In this document: in pieces, positions 1-6,171 of the stretch
Layout: the number at the start of each line of letters is the position of its first letter
How positions within the stretch are numbered: the first letter of the stretch is position 1
NCBI GenBank assembly: GCA_028696915.1
Contig: JAQVGB010000019.1
Location: 1-15,291 of the forward strand
Reading direction: 5' to 3'
DNA length: 15,291 bases
From: Candidatus Dojkabacteria bacterium
GTDB lineage: Bacteria; Patescibacteriota; Dojkabacteria; SC72; JAFGCJ01
The notes under the pieces: model-generated
The model's database searches: none
What the model saw: the letters and a program-made list of their open reading frames with translations, nothing else
What the model was told of the DNA's origin: nothing
Made by a program: the position numbers and the translations under genes

Positions 1-1639
1 GAAGTAGCTCCTGAATGCGTTTTTTGAGTAGATAGAGGTTGTTTTTCAGGATGGAGGCTGGTGTGCGGAACTCGTGTCCCGCGATATCCATGAGGTCCTT
101 TTCTTTCTGGTAGAGCTCTTCGAGGTTGTCGTACAGGTCCTGAAGTTCTTTGTTGCGCTCTTTGAGCTGTCTGGTGGCGGTGTCAACTTTCTTTTGGAGG
201 GTGATGCTGAAGGTTTGGACTTCCTTGTGGAGGAGGGCTCGGGAGATTGCGACAGCCAGAATAGATGAAAAGTTTTCAATAAAAGAAATATCAAGTGTTG
301 TGTACGATATTTTGTTCTGTTTCTCGCCGAGTAGAAGGAGCCCGATCAGTTTGCGTTGCTGAAAAATTGGATAGATGATGAATAATGAGTTCGAGACCAT
401 GAATTCAATGATACGCATTACTGATTGACTTTTCTGGGATAGCGATATAAGTTCCTCCCTTGCAAGAACAGAGGCATTGTTCTGATCTCGAATACCGGCG
501 ATAATCTCTGAGAGGTATTCTTGTTTTTGGATCCTTGTTGTTTCACCTTCAGCTTTGAAGGAATAAACGGAGAATTCTTGTGTGGTCTTACTAACGAGAA
601 TAAGTCCAAGAGCAGAGGGCTTAAGTGTGGTCTCGAGGATTTTTAACGCTTGATTTGAGATCTTTTCAAGGTCAAGTAAATCGCTAATAATTTTTGAAAA
701 AGATCTTAGCGAGGTGTCCGGATTATATGTAAAGAAGGACAGGTATTCGGAAAGTTTTTGAGAAATGTTTTGATTGAAGTAGTAATTAGTGACGGCTACC
801 GCACCAGCGAACACTAAACCAAACACAATGGCACGAGGATTTGTACTTCCTCCCCATACGGATTCACCGATGTAGAGTGCAAGGTAAAACTCTCCGAAGA
901 GTATAAGTCCCGTTAAGACAAAATATAGAATCCTCCCAAGGACGTAATTTATATCGAACAGCCGGTATTTGAAAATTGAATATGAGATCATCGATAGCCA
1001 AATAATGATCCAAAGTGGTGCAAACAATGTTCCGGCTGAAGATCCGGTGAACCTCGGTGCGAATACATTACTAATAATAAGGAGTACTGTCAGGATGAGG
1101 GTGGAAAACGCGAGCAGCCTTATTCGTGAGCGCGCAAGTCCGGTGAGAAATCGTTGTCTTCTGAATAGATTGAAAATTAATGTTGCCACAACTGATACCG
1201 TGATGATTAGAAAAAAATAGTACAGGGGACCGGTAATAATATCGTAACGTGTTGTTTCCGTGTCGTATGTGATATCGGTGACGACCCACTTTGTAACGCC
1301 AAGCCCAGCCATTAGAAGTAAAAGTAATGAAGAAATATGTGAAAATGAGAGACTACGATCTTTTTGGTCGTTTTCCTGTTTGAAGGTCGCAACTAACCTG
1401 AAGAAAAAAAAGACAAACAGCGGTACAAGGGAAAATATGAGTCGATTGACATAGAGATCTATCTCTGGTGAGATTTGTATATTTGAAAGATACATAGTGA
1501 CAATCCATGCGAGGATTGTTATAAGAAGAAGTAAAAGGGATCGGGTTTGACTGGTCCGCTGTTTACTAAAGAGCGTAGCGACGATGAGGATAACCAATGC
1601 TATTGCAGAAATCGCGGTGAGAATTGTTGCAAGGGTCAT
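1..1639 (-). CDS. Membrane sensor histidine kinase (C-terminus beyond window)
   Basis: The frame stays open from the ATG at 1639 down to the window edge (546 codons), so only the N-terminal part is visible. Residues 1 to about 290 form a series of hydrophobic segments (for example 2-24, 34-52, 66-85, 138-160, 176-192, 206-222, 235-257, 268-285), like the N-terminal 7TM region of sensor kinases. Residues about 320-470 look like a GAF-type sensory domain. Residues 470-515 form a charged coiled-coil linker (QLKERNKELQDLYDNLEELY). The H-box DIAGHEFRTPASIL follows, with phospho-acceptor His522 (codon 74-76). The ATPase domain and any linked receiver lie outside the window. Family knowledge: such kinases autophosphorylate on His and signal to a response regulator; the ligand is unknown. 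The gene is divergent from the next one. There is no Shine-Dalgarno, and a -10-like box sits so close that the mRNA may be nearly leaderless. Confidence 0.85.
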   Translation of the reverse strand, partial: MTLATILTAISAIALVILIVATLFSKQRTSQTRSLLLLLITILAWIVTMYLSNIQISPEIDLYVNRLIFSLVPLFVFFFFRLVATFKQENDQKDRSLSFSHISSLLLLLMAGLGVTKWVVTDITYDTETTRYDIITGPLYYFFLIITVSVVATLIFNLFRRQRFLTGLARSRIRLLAFSTLILTVLLIISNVFAPRFTGSSAGTLFAPLWIIIWLSMISYSIFKYRLFDINYVLGRILYFVLTGLILFGEFYLALYIGESVWGGSTNPRAIVFGLVFAGAVAVTNYYFNQNISQKLSEYLSFFTYNPDTSLRSFSKIISDLLDLEKISNQALKILETTLKPSALGLILVSKTTQEFSVYSFKAEGETTRIQKQEYLSEIIAGIRDQNNASVLAREELISLSQKSQSVMRIIEFMVSNSLFIIYPIFQQRKLIGLLLLGEKQNKISYTTLDISFIENFSSILAVAISRALLHKEVQTFSITLQKKVDTATRQLKERNKELQDLYDNLEELYQKEKDLMDIAGHEFRTPASILKNNLYLLKKRIQELL

Positions 1640-1647
1640 AGTTCAAT

Positions 1648-1675
1648 AATATAGTATTAAGGAAAGAGTAGCAAA
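1648..1675 (-). promoter_or_regulatory. Candidate promoter of the histidine kinase gene
   Basis: On the minus strand TTTGCT (1670-1675) and TATATT (1648-1653) are separated by 16 bases. The predicted start of transcription, about 7 bases past the -10 box, is near 1641, two bases before the ATG. The boxes match consensus only moderately and the region is AT-rich, so this is tentative. Confidence 0.35.
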
Positions 1676-1703
1676 GGAGTTGGGTTATATTATGGGTTAA
1701 ATG

Positions 1704-1712
1704 TGATATAAT
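1704..1712 (+). promoter_or_regulatory. Extended -10 promoter for the unknown gene pair
   Basis: The nonamer TGATATAAT is a perfect TGn-TATAAT extended -10 element. No good -35 box is seen at 16-18 bases, which fits extended -10 promoters that work without one. The predicted start is near 1719, giving a leader of about 29 nt ahead of the ATG at 1748. Confidence 0.6.
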
Positions 1713-1747
1713 TTCTGAGCTTCAGAGATAACATTACCGCTATTGCC

Positions 1748-2974
1748 ATGGCTGGGATGGCTTCTTACGGTTTCAATACCGTAACGAGACCGATGAGCCC
1801 TTCTGGGCTGGAATCCCTCCTCTATCTGCCTTCTGATGACTATATGATTCCTCCTGTGGTATCTGTTGCCTATCCGAATCTGTCAGAGATAATAGGTAAG
1901 ACATCAGAGGGCATACCATTGATGGCCGCAATGGTGGAAAATGGGTTTTGTCCGTTTCTGGTTGGTTATCAGGGCGACCATACCGTTATTTTGCCGATAC
2001 ATGTATCGGCAGTCGGTGTCAAATTCCTTCTGGATGGTTCAGAATATGGTGATCATGAGCGTGCTGACGGAAAATTCTATGGTTTCTCTCCTTTGAATGA
2101 AGATTCCTCTGTCGGGGGAATCACTTTTGATCAAGGCGGAAATATTGTGCGCCTGACCGATCATGAACTTTATCGTCTGACAATTCTTTCCGACCGCTAC
2201 GTCCAAGAAGGGTATCTCCAAGAGCAACATTTAAGTCCTGTTGTAACACCTGAAGGTATTCGTCATTTGTATGTTGATGCCTTTACTGCAACTCCCGGCT
2301 GTCAATTTTCTATGAGACGAAGAGGTCTTTCTCTTAGAGTTATTCTTCCTCTTCAAAATTCCGGTGCCCACATTATTGATAGGTTTGAAGACGATTCTGT
2401 GCTGAAATCGAGATTGATTAATCAAGGAGAGTTACCTCTACACACGCTTTTGCCTGAGCACACTTCTCTTCCAATAAACCTTGTAACGGAGGTCCGTTCG
2501 TGGATACGTGAGAGACTCGGAGAAGATACAATACACTTGTATTTTGATCAGGAAGGATTTCTGTATCGTAAGGCGATGAGAGACTTGGGACTAGTTCTTG
2601 AGTATCGTGAGGGTAGGAATAGCTCGAATGGCGAATGGATACGAGTTCTTCCTTATCCTGTGACCGCCTTTGCTGAACTGAGTCAGTTTGCATCAGATGG
2701 GGAAAGTAGTGGTAATGGAGATTTTCTTCACCTGGGAACCGGTCTTCTAATACCGTTTGTGGACGCTTTTCACCGGTTGGGTTACTACGATTACCTTCTC
2801 AGTGAGCACCACGGCATGAGAGCTGCATATGCTCTATCTGCAGTTCCGGGTATGGCAAGGATGATGAGAGTTGGTTCGAGGTTTATTCCTCAACTGGAGT
2901 ATGTACAGATTGGTCCAGTGCAACATGATTGCTTGAACACAGATGAGGTGCCTGCCCTTCTTGTGATTACGTAG
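1748..2974 (+). CDS. Hypothetical protein, 408 aa, soluble
   Basis: I do not recognise this protein. It is 408 residues with no signal peptide and no convincing membrane segment. It is a mixed alpha/beta-looking sequence with many aromatic and acidic positions (for example GITFDQGGNIVRLTDHELYR and HLGTGLLIPFVDAFHRLGYY). I see no Walker, zinc-finger or protease motif. Start choice: the ATG at 1748 lies about 29 nt after a predicted transcription start but has no clear Shine-Dalgarno; the ATG at 1757 is an alternative. The gene is followed after 13 bases by another unknown gene on the same strand, so the two probably form one transcript and may act together. Base composition is noticeably more AT-rich than in the dnaA-valS part of the window, so this pair may be an accessory insertion; that is inference. 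Confidence 0.75.
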   Translation: MAGMASYGFNTVTRPMSPSGLESLLYLPSDDYMIPPVVSVAYPNLSEIIGKTSEGIPLMAAMVENGFCPFLVGYQGDHTVILPIHVSAVGVKFLLDGSEYGDHERADGKFYGFSPLNEDSSVGGITFDQGGNIVRLTDHELYRLTILSDRYVQEGYLQEQHLSPVVTPEGIRHLYVDAFTATPGCQFSMRRRGLSLRVILPLQNSGAHIIDRFEDDSVLKSRLINQGELPLHTLLPEHTSLPINLVTEVRSWIRERLGEDTIHLYFDQEGFLYRKAMRDLGLVLEYREGRNSSNGEWIRVLPYPVTAFAELSQFASDGESSGNGDFLHLGTGLLIPFVDAFHRLGYYDYLLSEHHGMRAAYALSAVPGMARMMRVGSRFIPQLEYVQIGPVQHDCLNTDEVPALLVIT

Positions 2975-2987
2975 GTGAGAACGATGT

Positions 2988-4001
2988 ATGAGTGATTTTT
3001 CTTCTTATTCTGAATTCCTTGACGATACGAATAATCGGCCGACTGAGCCGAGTGGTTCTTGTCGTAGGGATCCTTTTGCGCAGATAACAGAGGAAGAAAA
3101 TGCAGTATGTGAGAGGTTCGGGCACGATTATTCGAATCCCACTCTTATTGAGGAGATGGCGCGACTAGCCAAAGAGCGGGAGAGAGCTCTAAGAATAAAG
3201 GATCTAATTGACAATGCATGGCTCATGGCGATGTGTGCTCATATTGCCGCGAATCCTCAGATCGATGACTATGGTTTTTTTCTAGAGTCGCTAGGGGGAG
3301 AGGCTTCTTCTTATCAAAGTCGTCGGAGGGATGTAAGGAAAATTCAACGATTATCTCCGACATCTTCAATGTGGGTGCCTGTCCAGGAGTGCTGTGAACC
3401 TGATCGGTCCCTGCTTCCTTTGTTGAAGGAAATGCGAGATCCGAACACACTGAATCAGGTAACAGGTATGCTCAGTCGGTCGGCAATGGAAATCAGGAGA
3501 GATGTTTTAATTGGATCTGTCGGGGCAAACGCTGCAATCCCGGCGATGTTCTTATTGCTGACGGAATTTTGCGGGCCTGATGTCGCGAAAGCGTATGCCG
3601 TTGCAGAGGGCGTCTTGTTGGCAACACCTGCAGTTCCAGGCCTTCCCGGGGTTGTTCGCGCCCTATACATGGGGCTATTCAAAGGAATAAGAGATGGAAT
3701 GGAGAAACAACGAAAGGCCAAGAAAGAAGGAAAGGAAATCTCCCTAAAGAAGGCTATCGCTACGTCTATCGCTTTGGGTTCAGTGACGGCGGTTGATTTG
3801 GGGTATCTCATGATCCCCCTTGTTGTTGCAATACGTAACTTTGAGTTCGACATCGACGCTCGTGGGATGGAGAGAATCGTGCGAAAAGGAAACCCGCTGT
3901 ATAAACTGGTGAAGAAATATGGAAAGGTCGAACAGTTAAAGTATCTGGCTGAAAGAGTTCATATTCAGGAAGACCGATGGAATGGACAGGCATTTCCGTG
4001 A
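2988..4001 (+). CDS. Hypothetical protein, 337 aa, with hydrophobic C-terminal half
   Basis: I do not recognise this protein. The N-terminal half (1-170) is hydrophilic and helix-rich, with a charged stretch EEMARLAKERERALRIKDLI (55-74). The second half has three hydrophobic stretches, about 175-196, 203-230 and 257-283. The first two lie close together; a very basic loop (KQRKAKKEGKEISLKK, 240-255) separates them from the third. This suggests membrane association with a cytoplasmic basic loop. AGGTGA at 2973-2978, overlapping the stop region of the upstream gene, can serve as Shine-Dalgarno nine bases before the ATG, which supports this start. It forms a tight pair with the 408-aa gene upstream. 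The ending is followed by a weak hairpin with a U-run. A pore-forming or membrane-remodelling role can be imagined but nothing in the sequence proves it. Confidence 0.75.
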   Translation: MSDFSSYSEFLDDTNNRPTEPSGSCRRDPFAQITEEENAVCERFGHDYSNPTLIEEMARLAKERERALRIKDLIDNAWLMAMCAHIAANPQIDDYGFFLESLGGEASSYQSRRRDVRKIQRLSPTSSMWVPVQECCEPDRSLLPLLKEMRDPNTLNQVTGMLSRSAMEIRRDVLIGSVGANAAIPAMFLLLTEFCGPDVAKAYAVAEGVLLATPAVPGLPGVVRALYMGLFKGIRDGMEKQRKAKKEGKEISLKKAIATSIALGSVTAVDLGYLMIPLVVAIRNFEFDIDARGMERIVRKGNPLYKLVKKYGKVEQLKYLAERVHIQEDRWNGQAFP

Positions 4002-4020
4002 GCCGGAGGTTATGTATAGC

Positions 4021-4039
4021 ATCCCCGCGGGAGATTTTT
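4021..4039 (+). terminator. Weak candidate terminator after the unknown gene pair
   Basis: A short GC-rich hairpin (ATCCC, loop CGCG, GG, bulged A, GAT; 4021-4035) runs directly into five T residues ending at 4039. It lies 20 bases after the stop codon at 4001. The stem is short, so termination may be partial. Confidence 0.4.
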
Positions 4040-4040
4040 C

Positions 4041-4089
4041 AAAAAAGAATGGGCCGGCTCTGCTGTTGTGATAACATTAGAGCCGACCC
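4041..4089 (-). terminator. Intrinsic terminator of the small-peptide unit
   Basis: Read on the minus strand, GGGUCGGCUCU (4079-4089) pairs along all 11 positions with AGAGCCGGCCC (4051-4061) around a 17-nt loop. AUUC and a run of six U (4041-4046) follow. The single imperfect position is a U-G wobble in minus-strand RNA but a C-A mismatch in plus-strand RNA, so the structure suits the minus transcript. It ends the unit that starts near 4254. Confidence 0.75.
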
Positions 4090-4095
4090 TGCCCC

Positions 4096-4228
4096 CCTCA
4101 TTTCCCCACCGCCCAAAAGGGCGGATGAGGTAGAGGGAGGATGCCTGTGGCATAGAGATGCCACAGGCAAAAAACCAGGAGGAGCAGGACAACTCCTCCT
4201 GTGACGAGGAATATGGGTTTCCTCATCA
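4096..4228 (-). repeat. Four consecutive hairpins across the small ORF
   Basis: In minus-strand RNA order: (A) UGAUGAGGAA with UUCCUCGUCA (4219-4228 / 4202-4211), 10 pairs including one U-G wobble, containing the AUG; (B) CAGGAGGAG with CUCCUCCUG (4193-4201 / 4176-4184), 9 pairs; (C) GCCUGUGGCAU with AUGCCACAGGC (4158-4168 / 4143-4153), 11 perfect pairs and loop CUCU; (D) CCGCCC with GGGCGG (4119-4124 / 4109-4114), loop UUUU, with an outer CCUCAU/AUGAGG pairing (4125-4130 / 4096-4101) that includes the stop codon. Only the terminator hairpin further on has a U-run, so these four are not simple terminators. Confidence 0.8.
4098..4226 (-). CDS. Small single-pass membrane protein, 42 aa (unrecognised)
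   Basis: This 42-codon ORF begins MRKPIFLVTGGVVLLLLVFC and ends FWAVGK. A basic N-terminus (R2, K3) precedes one hydrophobic segment, about residues 5-21, and then a short proline-rich tail. Inside-positive topology predicts a cytoplasmic N-terminus. The start is very well supported: AAGGAGGTGA (4232-4241), an almost complete Shine-Dalgarno, stands five bases before the ATG. An extended -10 promoter (4261-4269) and a strong terminator (4041-4089) frame it as its own transcript of about 210 nt, just downstream of dnaA on the same strand. I know no family for it. Its coding sequence is packed with inverted repeats, so it could be a regulated small mRNA, a dual-function RNA, or a structured RNA whose ORF is secondary. 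Function is unknown; toxin-like or regulatory small membrane peptides have this general shape, but that is only an analogy. Confidence 0.7.
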   Translation of the reverse strand: MRKPIFLVTGGVVLLLLVFCLWHLYATGILPLPHPPFWAVGK

Positions 4229-4260
4229 GCCTCACCTCCTTCCTCGAACAGGATGCCACA

Positions 4261-4269
4261 ATTATACCA
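4261..4269 (-). promoter_or_regulatory. Extended -10 promoter of the small-peptide unit
   Basis: The minus strand carries TGGTATAAT, a perfect TGn-TATAAT extended -10 element. No clear -35 box is seen at normal spacing. The predicted start is near 4254, leaving a leader of about 28 nt that holds the Shine-Dalgarno at 4232-4241. Confidence 0.65.
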
Positions 4270-4370
4270 AAATCCCAGCAATAACTATAGGTCTACACAC
4301 AAAACGAGTGATGGCGGCAGGGACTCGGGGCACAGCCTTTTTCATTCAAAACACATCACAGGGGAAAAAC

Positions 4371-4401
4371 AAAAAAAACCTCAGGATTCAATAACCCTCC
4401 T
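4371..4401 (-). terminator. Candidate dnaA terminator
   Basis: Just past the dnaA stop codon the minus strand reads a small stem (AGGA with TCCT, or GGGTT with AATCC including a G-U pair), then GAGG and a run of eight U, followed by G and five more U. The U-run is strong but the stem is weak. From here to the promoter at 4269 (about 100 bases) I see no gene. Confidence 0.4.
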
Positions 4402-5835
4402 CTACCCGACCTTCACGCCTTCGACGCGGCTCTTGAACTCTCGGTCCTCCTCCATCCGCATCTCCACCCGCTCGATTGCGTGCAGGACCGTCGTGTGGTC
4501 ACTGCGGTTGAGTTCTTTTGCAATCTGCTCGAGTGGCAGGGCAAGTTCCTTGCGCAACAAATACATGCAGACCTGCCGGGGCATGACGAAGTCGGCAGTG
4601 CGGCGGCTCCCGCGGACATCACGAATGGAGACATTGAACTGGGTGCAGACCTCCTGGATGAGCTCGCGGGGAGAGGTCTTTTTGCGTTTGCTGGCGGGAT
4701 CGATCTTGAGAATTTTGGCCACCCCCGATTCGTCGGGGACGATGCCGCTGATTTTCACGTGCGTACCGATCCTGATCAGCGCACCCTCCAGTTCACGGAT
4801 GTTGTCGCTGAACGACCGCGCGACGAAATCCAGAATATGGTCAGGAAGGAGGATCCCTTTGTCGATTGCCTTCTGGCGTACGATCGCGATGCGCAGTTCG
4901 TAGTCGGGCTCTGAAATATCGGCGACCATACCGCCCTCGAGCCGCGAGCGGAGGCGGTCCATTAAGTTGTCGATTTGTTTTGGGGGACGGTCCGAGATAA
5001 ACACGATCTGCTTGCCTGCCTGGAAGAGCGTATTATAGGTGTGGAACAATTCCTCCTGCGCCCTCTGCCACTCAGAGAAGAACTGGATGTCGTCAATGAT
5101 GAGCATGTCGAGTTTGCGGTAGTTACCTCGAAATTCAGAGGTGCGGCTGTTCCTGATCGACTCGATCATTTCATTCAGAAAGGTCTCACTCGAGACGTAG
5201 AGGACTTTTTTGTTGGGGTCGTTGTTGAGGACGCGGTTGCCGATGGCTTGCACGAGGTGGGTCTTGCCCAATCCCACACCGCCGTGCACAAACAGCGGGT
5301 TGTACGATCTGCCGAGGTTTTCGGCGACGGCTTCCGCGGCGGCGTGCGCAATGCGGTTCGACGGGCCGACGACGAACGTTTCAAAAAGGTAGCTGCGGTT
5401 GAGGGATGCCTTCGCCTGTGCTTCCTCTACGAGATTCTGGTGGGTGAAGGGAATGTTAAAAATTGGAGCGTCTTCGGGCGAGAGCGTCATTTCCTGGTAA
5501 CGGTCGAAGCTTTCGGCCTCGGCTGGCGCTGACCGTGCGTTGTCCGATGCGATTGCGAACACGATATCGAGCGGCTGTTTTGTAATTGTCCTGAGAATGG
5601 TGGTAAGCAGTTTGCTGTGGTTGGAGTCGAGCCATTCTTTGGCAAAGGCGTTGGGGCACTCAATTGTCGCAATTCCGTTCTCTATCCTCGATAGAGTTGT
5701 ATTCTTGAACCAGGCGATGAAGTTCTGAGGTGATACATGCAGCTGAATTTGCTCGAGGGCGATTTTCCAGGTTTCGTCCATGTTGATTCGAGGTCGGTTA
5801 AAACCCTCGGCTGTGCTGTCGAACGTGTCGGGCAT
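4402..5835 (-). CDS. dnaA: Chromosomal replication initiator DnaA
   Basis: DnaA binds DnaA boxes at the origin, assembles as an ATP filament and opens the duplex. All four domains are visible in 477 residues, the usual length. Domain I, about 19-95, has the WKIALEQIQ...FIAWF pattern. A variable linker follows. The AAA+ core has Walker A GGVGLGKT (185-192) and Walker B MLIIDDIQFF (244-253), and ends in the usual DRLRSRLEGG. The DNA-binding domain IV carries RTADFVMPRQVCMYLLRKEL (412-431) and the signature RSDHTTVLHAIERV (444-457). The start at 5835 adds 18 residues before MDETW; the inner ATG at residue 19 is a possible true start, and neither has a clear Shine-Dalgarno. A 6-bp hairpin (CAATTC/GAATTG, 5840-5855) sits just before the first ATG. 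The gene is transcribed away from rpmH, from a promoter that overlaps a DnaA box. Confidence 0.97.
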   Translation of the reverse strand: MPDTFDSTAEGFNRPRINMDETWKIALEQIQLHVSPQNFIAWFKNTTLSRIENGIATIECPNAFAKEWLDSNHSKLLTTILRTITKQPLDIVFAIASDNARSAPAEAESFDRYQEMTLSPEDAPIFNIPFTHQNLVEEAQAKASLNRSYLFETFVVGPSNRIAHAAAEAVAENLGRSYNPLFVHGGVGLGKTHLVQAIGNRVLNNDPNKKVLYVSSETFLNEMIESIRNSRTSEFRGNYRKLDMLIIDDIQFFSEWQRAQEELFHTYNTLFQAGKQIVFISDRPPKQIDNLMDRLRSRLEGGMVADISEPDYELRIAIVRQKAIDKGILLPDHILDFVARSFSDNIRELEGALIRIGTHVKISGIVPDESGVAKILKIDPASKRKKTSPRELIQEVCTQFNVSIRDVRGSRRTADFVMPRQVCMYLLRKELALPLEQIAKELNRSDHTTVLHAIERVEMRMEEDREFKSRVEGVKVG

Positions 5836-5898
5836 ACTGCAATTCTCGTGAATTGATGGGGGCAGAAGTCGATGCTGATCTTTGTACGGCTCTTTTCG

Positions 5899-5927
5899 AA
5901 TCTAACACGGTGTGGATAACTTTGCAA
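5899..5927 (-). promoter_or_regulatory. dnaA promoter overlapping a DnaA box
   Basis: On the minus strand TTGCAA (5922-5927) and TAGATT (5899-5904) are exactly 17 bases apart, and TGT before the -10 box makes it an extended element. The perfect DnaA box 5911-5919 lies wholly inside the spacer, so DnaA binding should block RNA polymerase. Predicted start near 5892, leader about 57 nt. Confidence 0.65.
5911..5919 (-). promoter_or_regulatory. DnaA box, perfect consensus
   Basis: TTATCCACA on the minus strand matches the bacterial consensus at all nine positions. It sits in the spacer of the dnaA promoter. Confidence 0.75.
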
Positions 5928-5943
5928 TCAACGGGTGTCGGAC

Positions 5944-5952
5944 CGTGGATAA
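5944..5952 (-). promoter_or_regulatory. DnaA box, one mismatch
   Basis: TTATCCACG on the minus strand differs from consensus only at the last base. It lies in the same orientation as the perfect box, upstream of the dnaA -35 element. Confidence 0.55.
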
Positions 5953-6133
5953 AGGGCGGTGCTTTGATGAAATCAAGGACGTTGTGTATGTTCCGGCGGT
6001 GCTCTCATTGGAATGGAGTGTAAGTCTAAGGTGATATCCGGCAGGTTGGATCTGCTGGTTTTTGCGTACCCGTAGGGTATCTTGGCAAAGACCACCCGAA
6101 AATCGAGACCAATAAACACGCAGGTCCGATCTG

Positions 6134-6162
6134 TTGAGGAACTGGCATACTTGTGCTAAACT
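6134..6162 (+). promoter_or_regulatory. rpmH operon promoter
   Basis: TTGAGG (6134-6139) and TAAACT (6157-6162) are separated by 17 bases, with TGC before the -10 box forming an extended element. Transcription should start near 6169-6170, only two or three bases before the rpmH ATG at 6172, so the message would be practically leaderless. Confidence 0.65.
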
Positions 6163-6171
6163 CCCGCTGTT

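Larger units (their letters stand above)
5836..6171. other. dnaA-rpmH intergenic region, candidate origin of replication
   Basis: This 336-base stretch between divergent dnaA and rpmH is a classic position for oriC. It holds a perfect DnaA box (TTATCCACA on the minus strand, 5911-5919) and a one-mismatch box (TTATCCACG, minus, 5944-5952) in the same orientation, 33 bases apart, about three helical turns. A small dyad TTGAT-GAA-ATCAA lies shortly after. I see no long AT-rich unwinding element and only two boxes, so it may be a dnaA regulatory region rather than the whole origin. No credible gene is present in it. Confidence 0.45.

Noticed and set aside
969..1454. Plus-strand ORFs of 64-83 codons inside the histidine kinase region
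   Set aside because: The minus strand is one continuous frame of 546 codons encoding membrane helices, GAF-like and H-box segments, so these are shadows.
4143..4174. Hairpin GCCTGTGGCAT/ATGCCACAGGC as a plus-strand terminator
   Set aside because: It is followed by a run of A, not T, on the plus strand, so it cannot be a standard intrinsic terminator there.
4041..4254. Hairpin-rich unit as 6S, SRP or another known small RNA
   Set aside because: No central bubble on a long rod as in 6S, no GGAAGGAAGCAGC-like SRP loop, and a Shine-Dalgarno plus ORF is present. An unknown noncoding RNA remains possible.
4039..4281. 80-codon minus-strand ORF overlapping the 42-codon ORF in another frame
   Set aside because: Its start lies upstream of the predicted transcription start, it lacks a ribosome site, and it reads through the terminator hairpin; the 42-codon frame has the strong Shine-Dalgarno.
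4253..4914. Plus-strand ORFs of 216 and 144 codons over the end of dnaA
   Set aside because: They are shadows of dnaA in other frames with no recognisable features.
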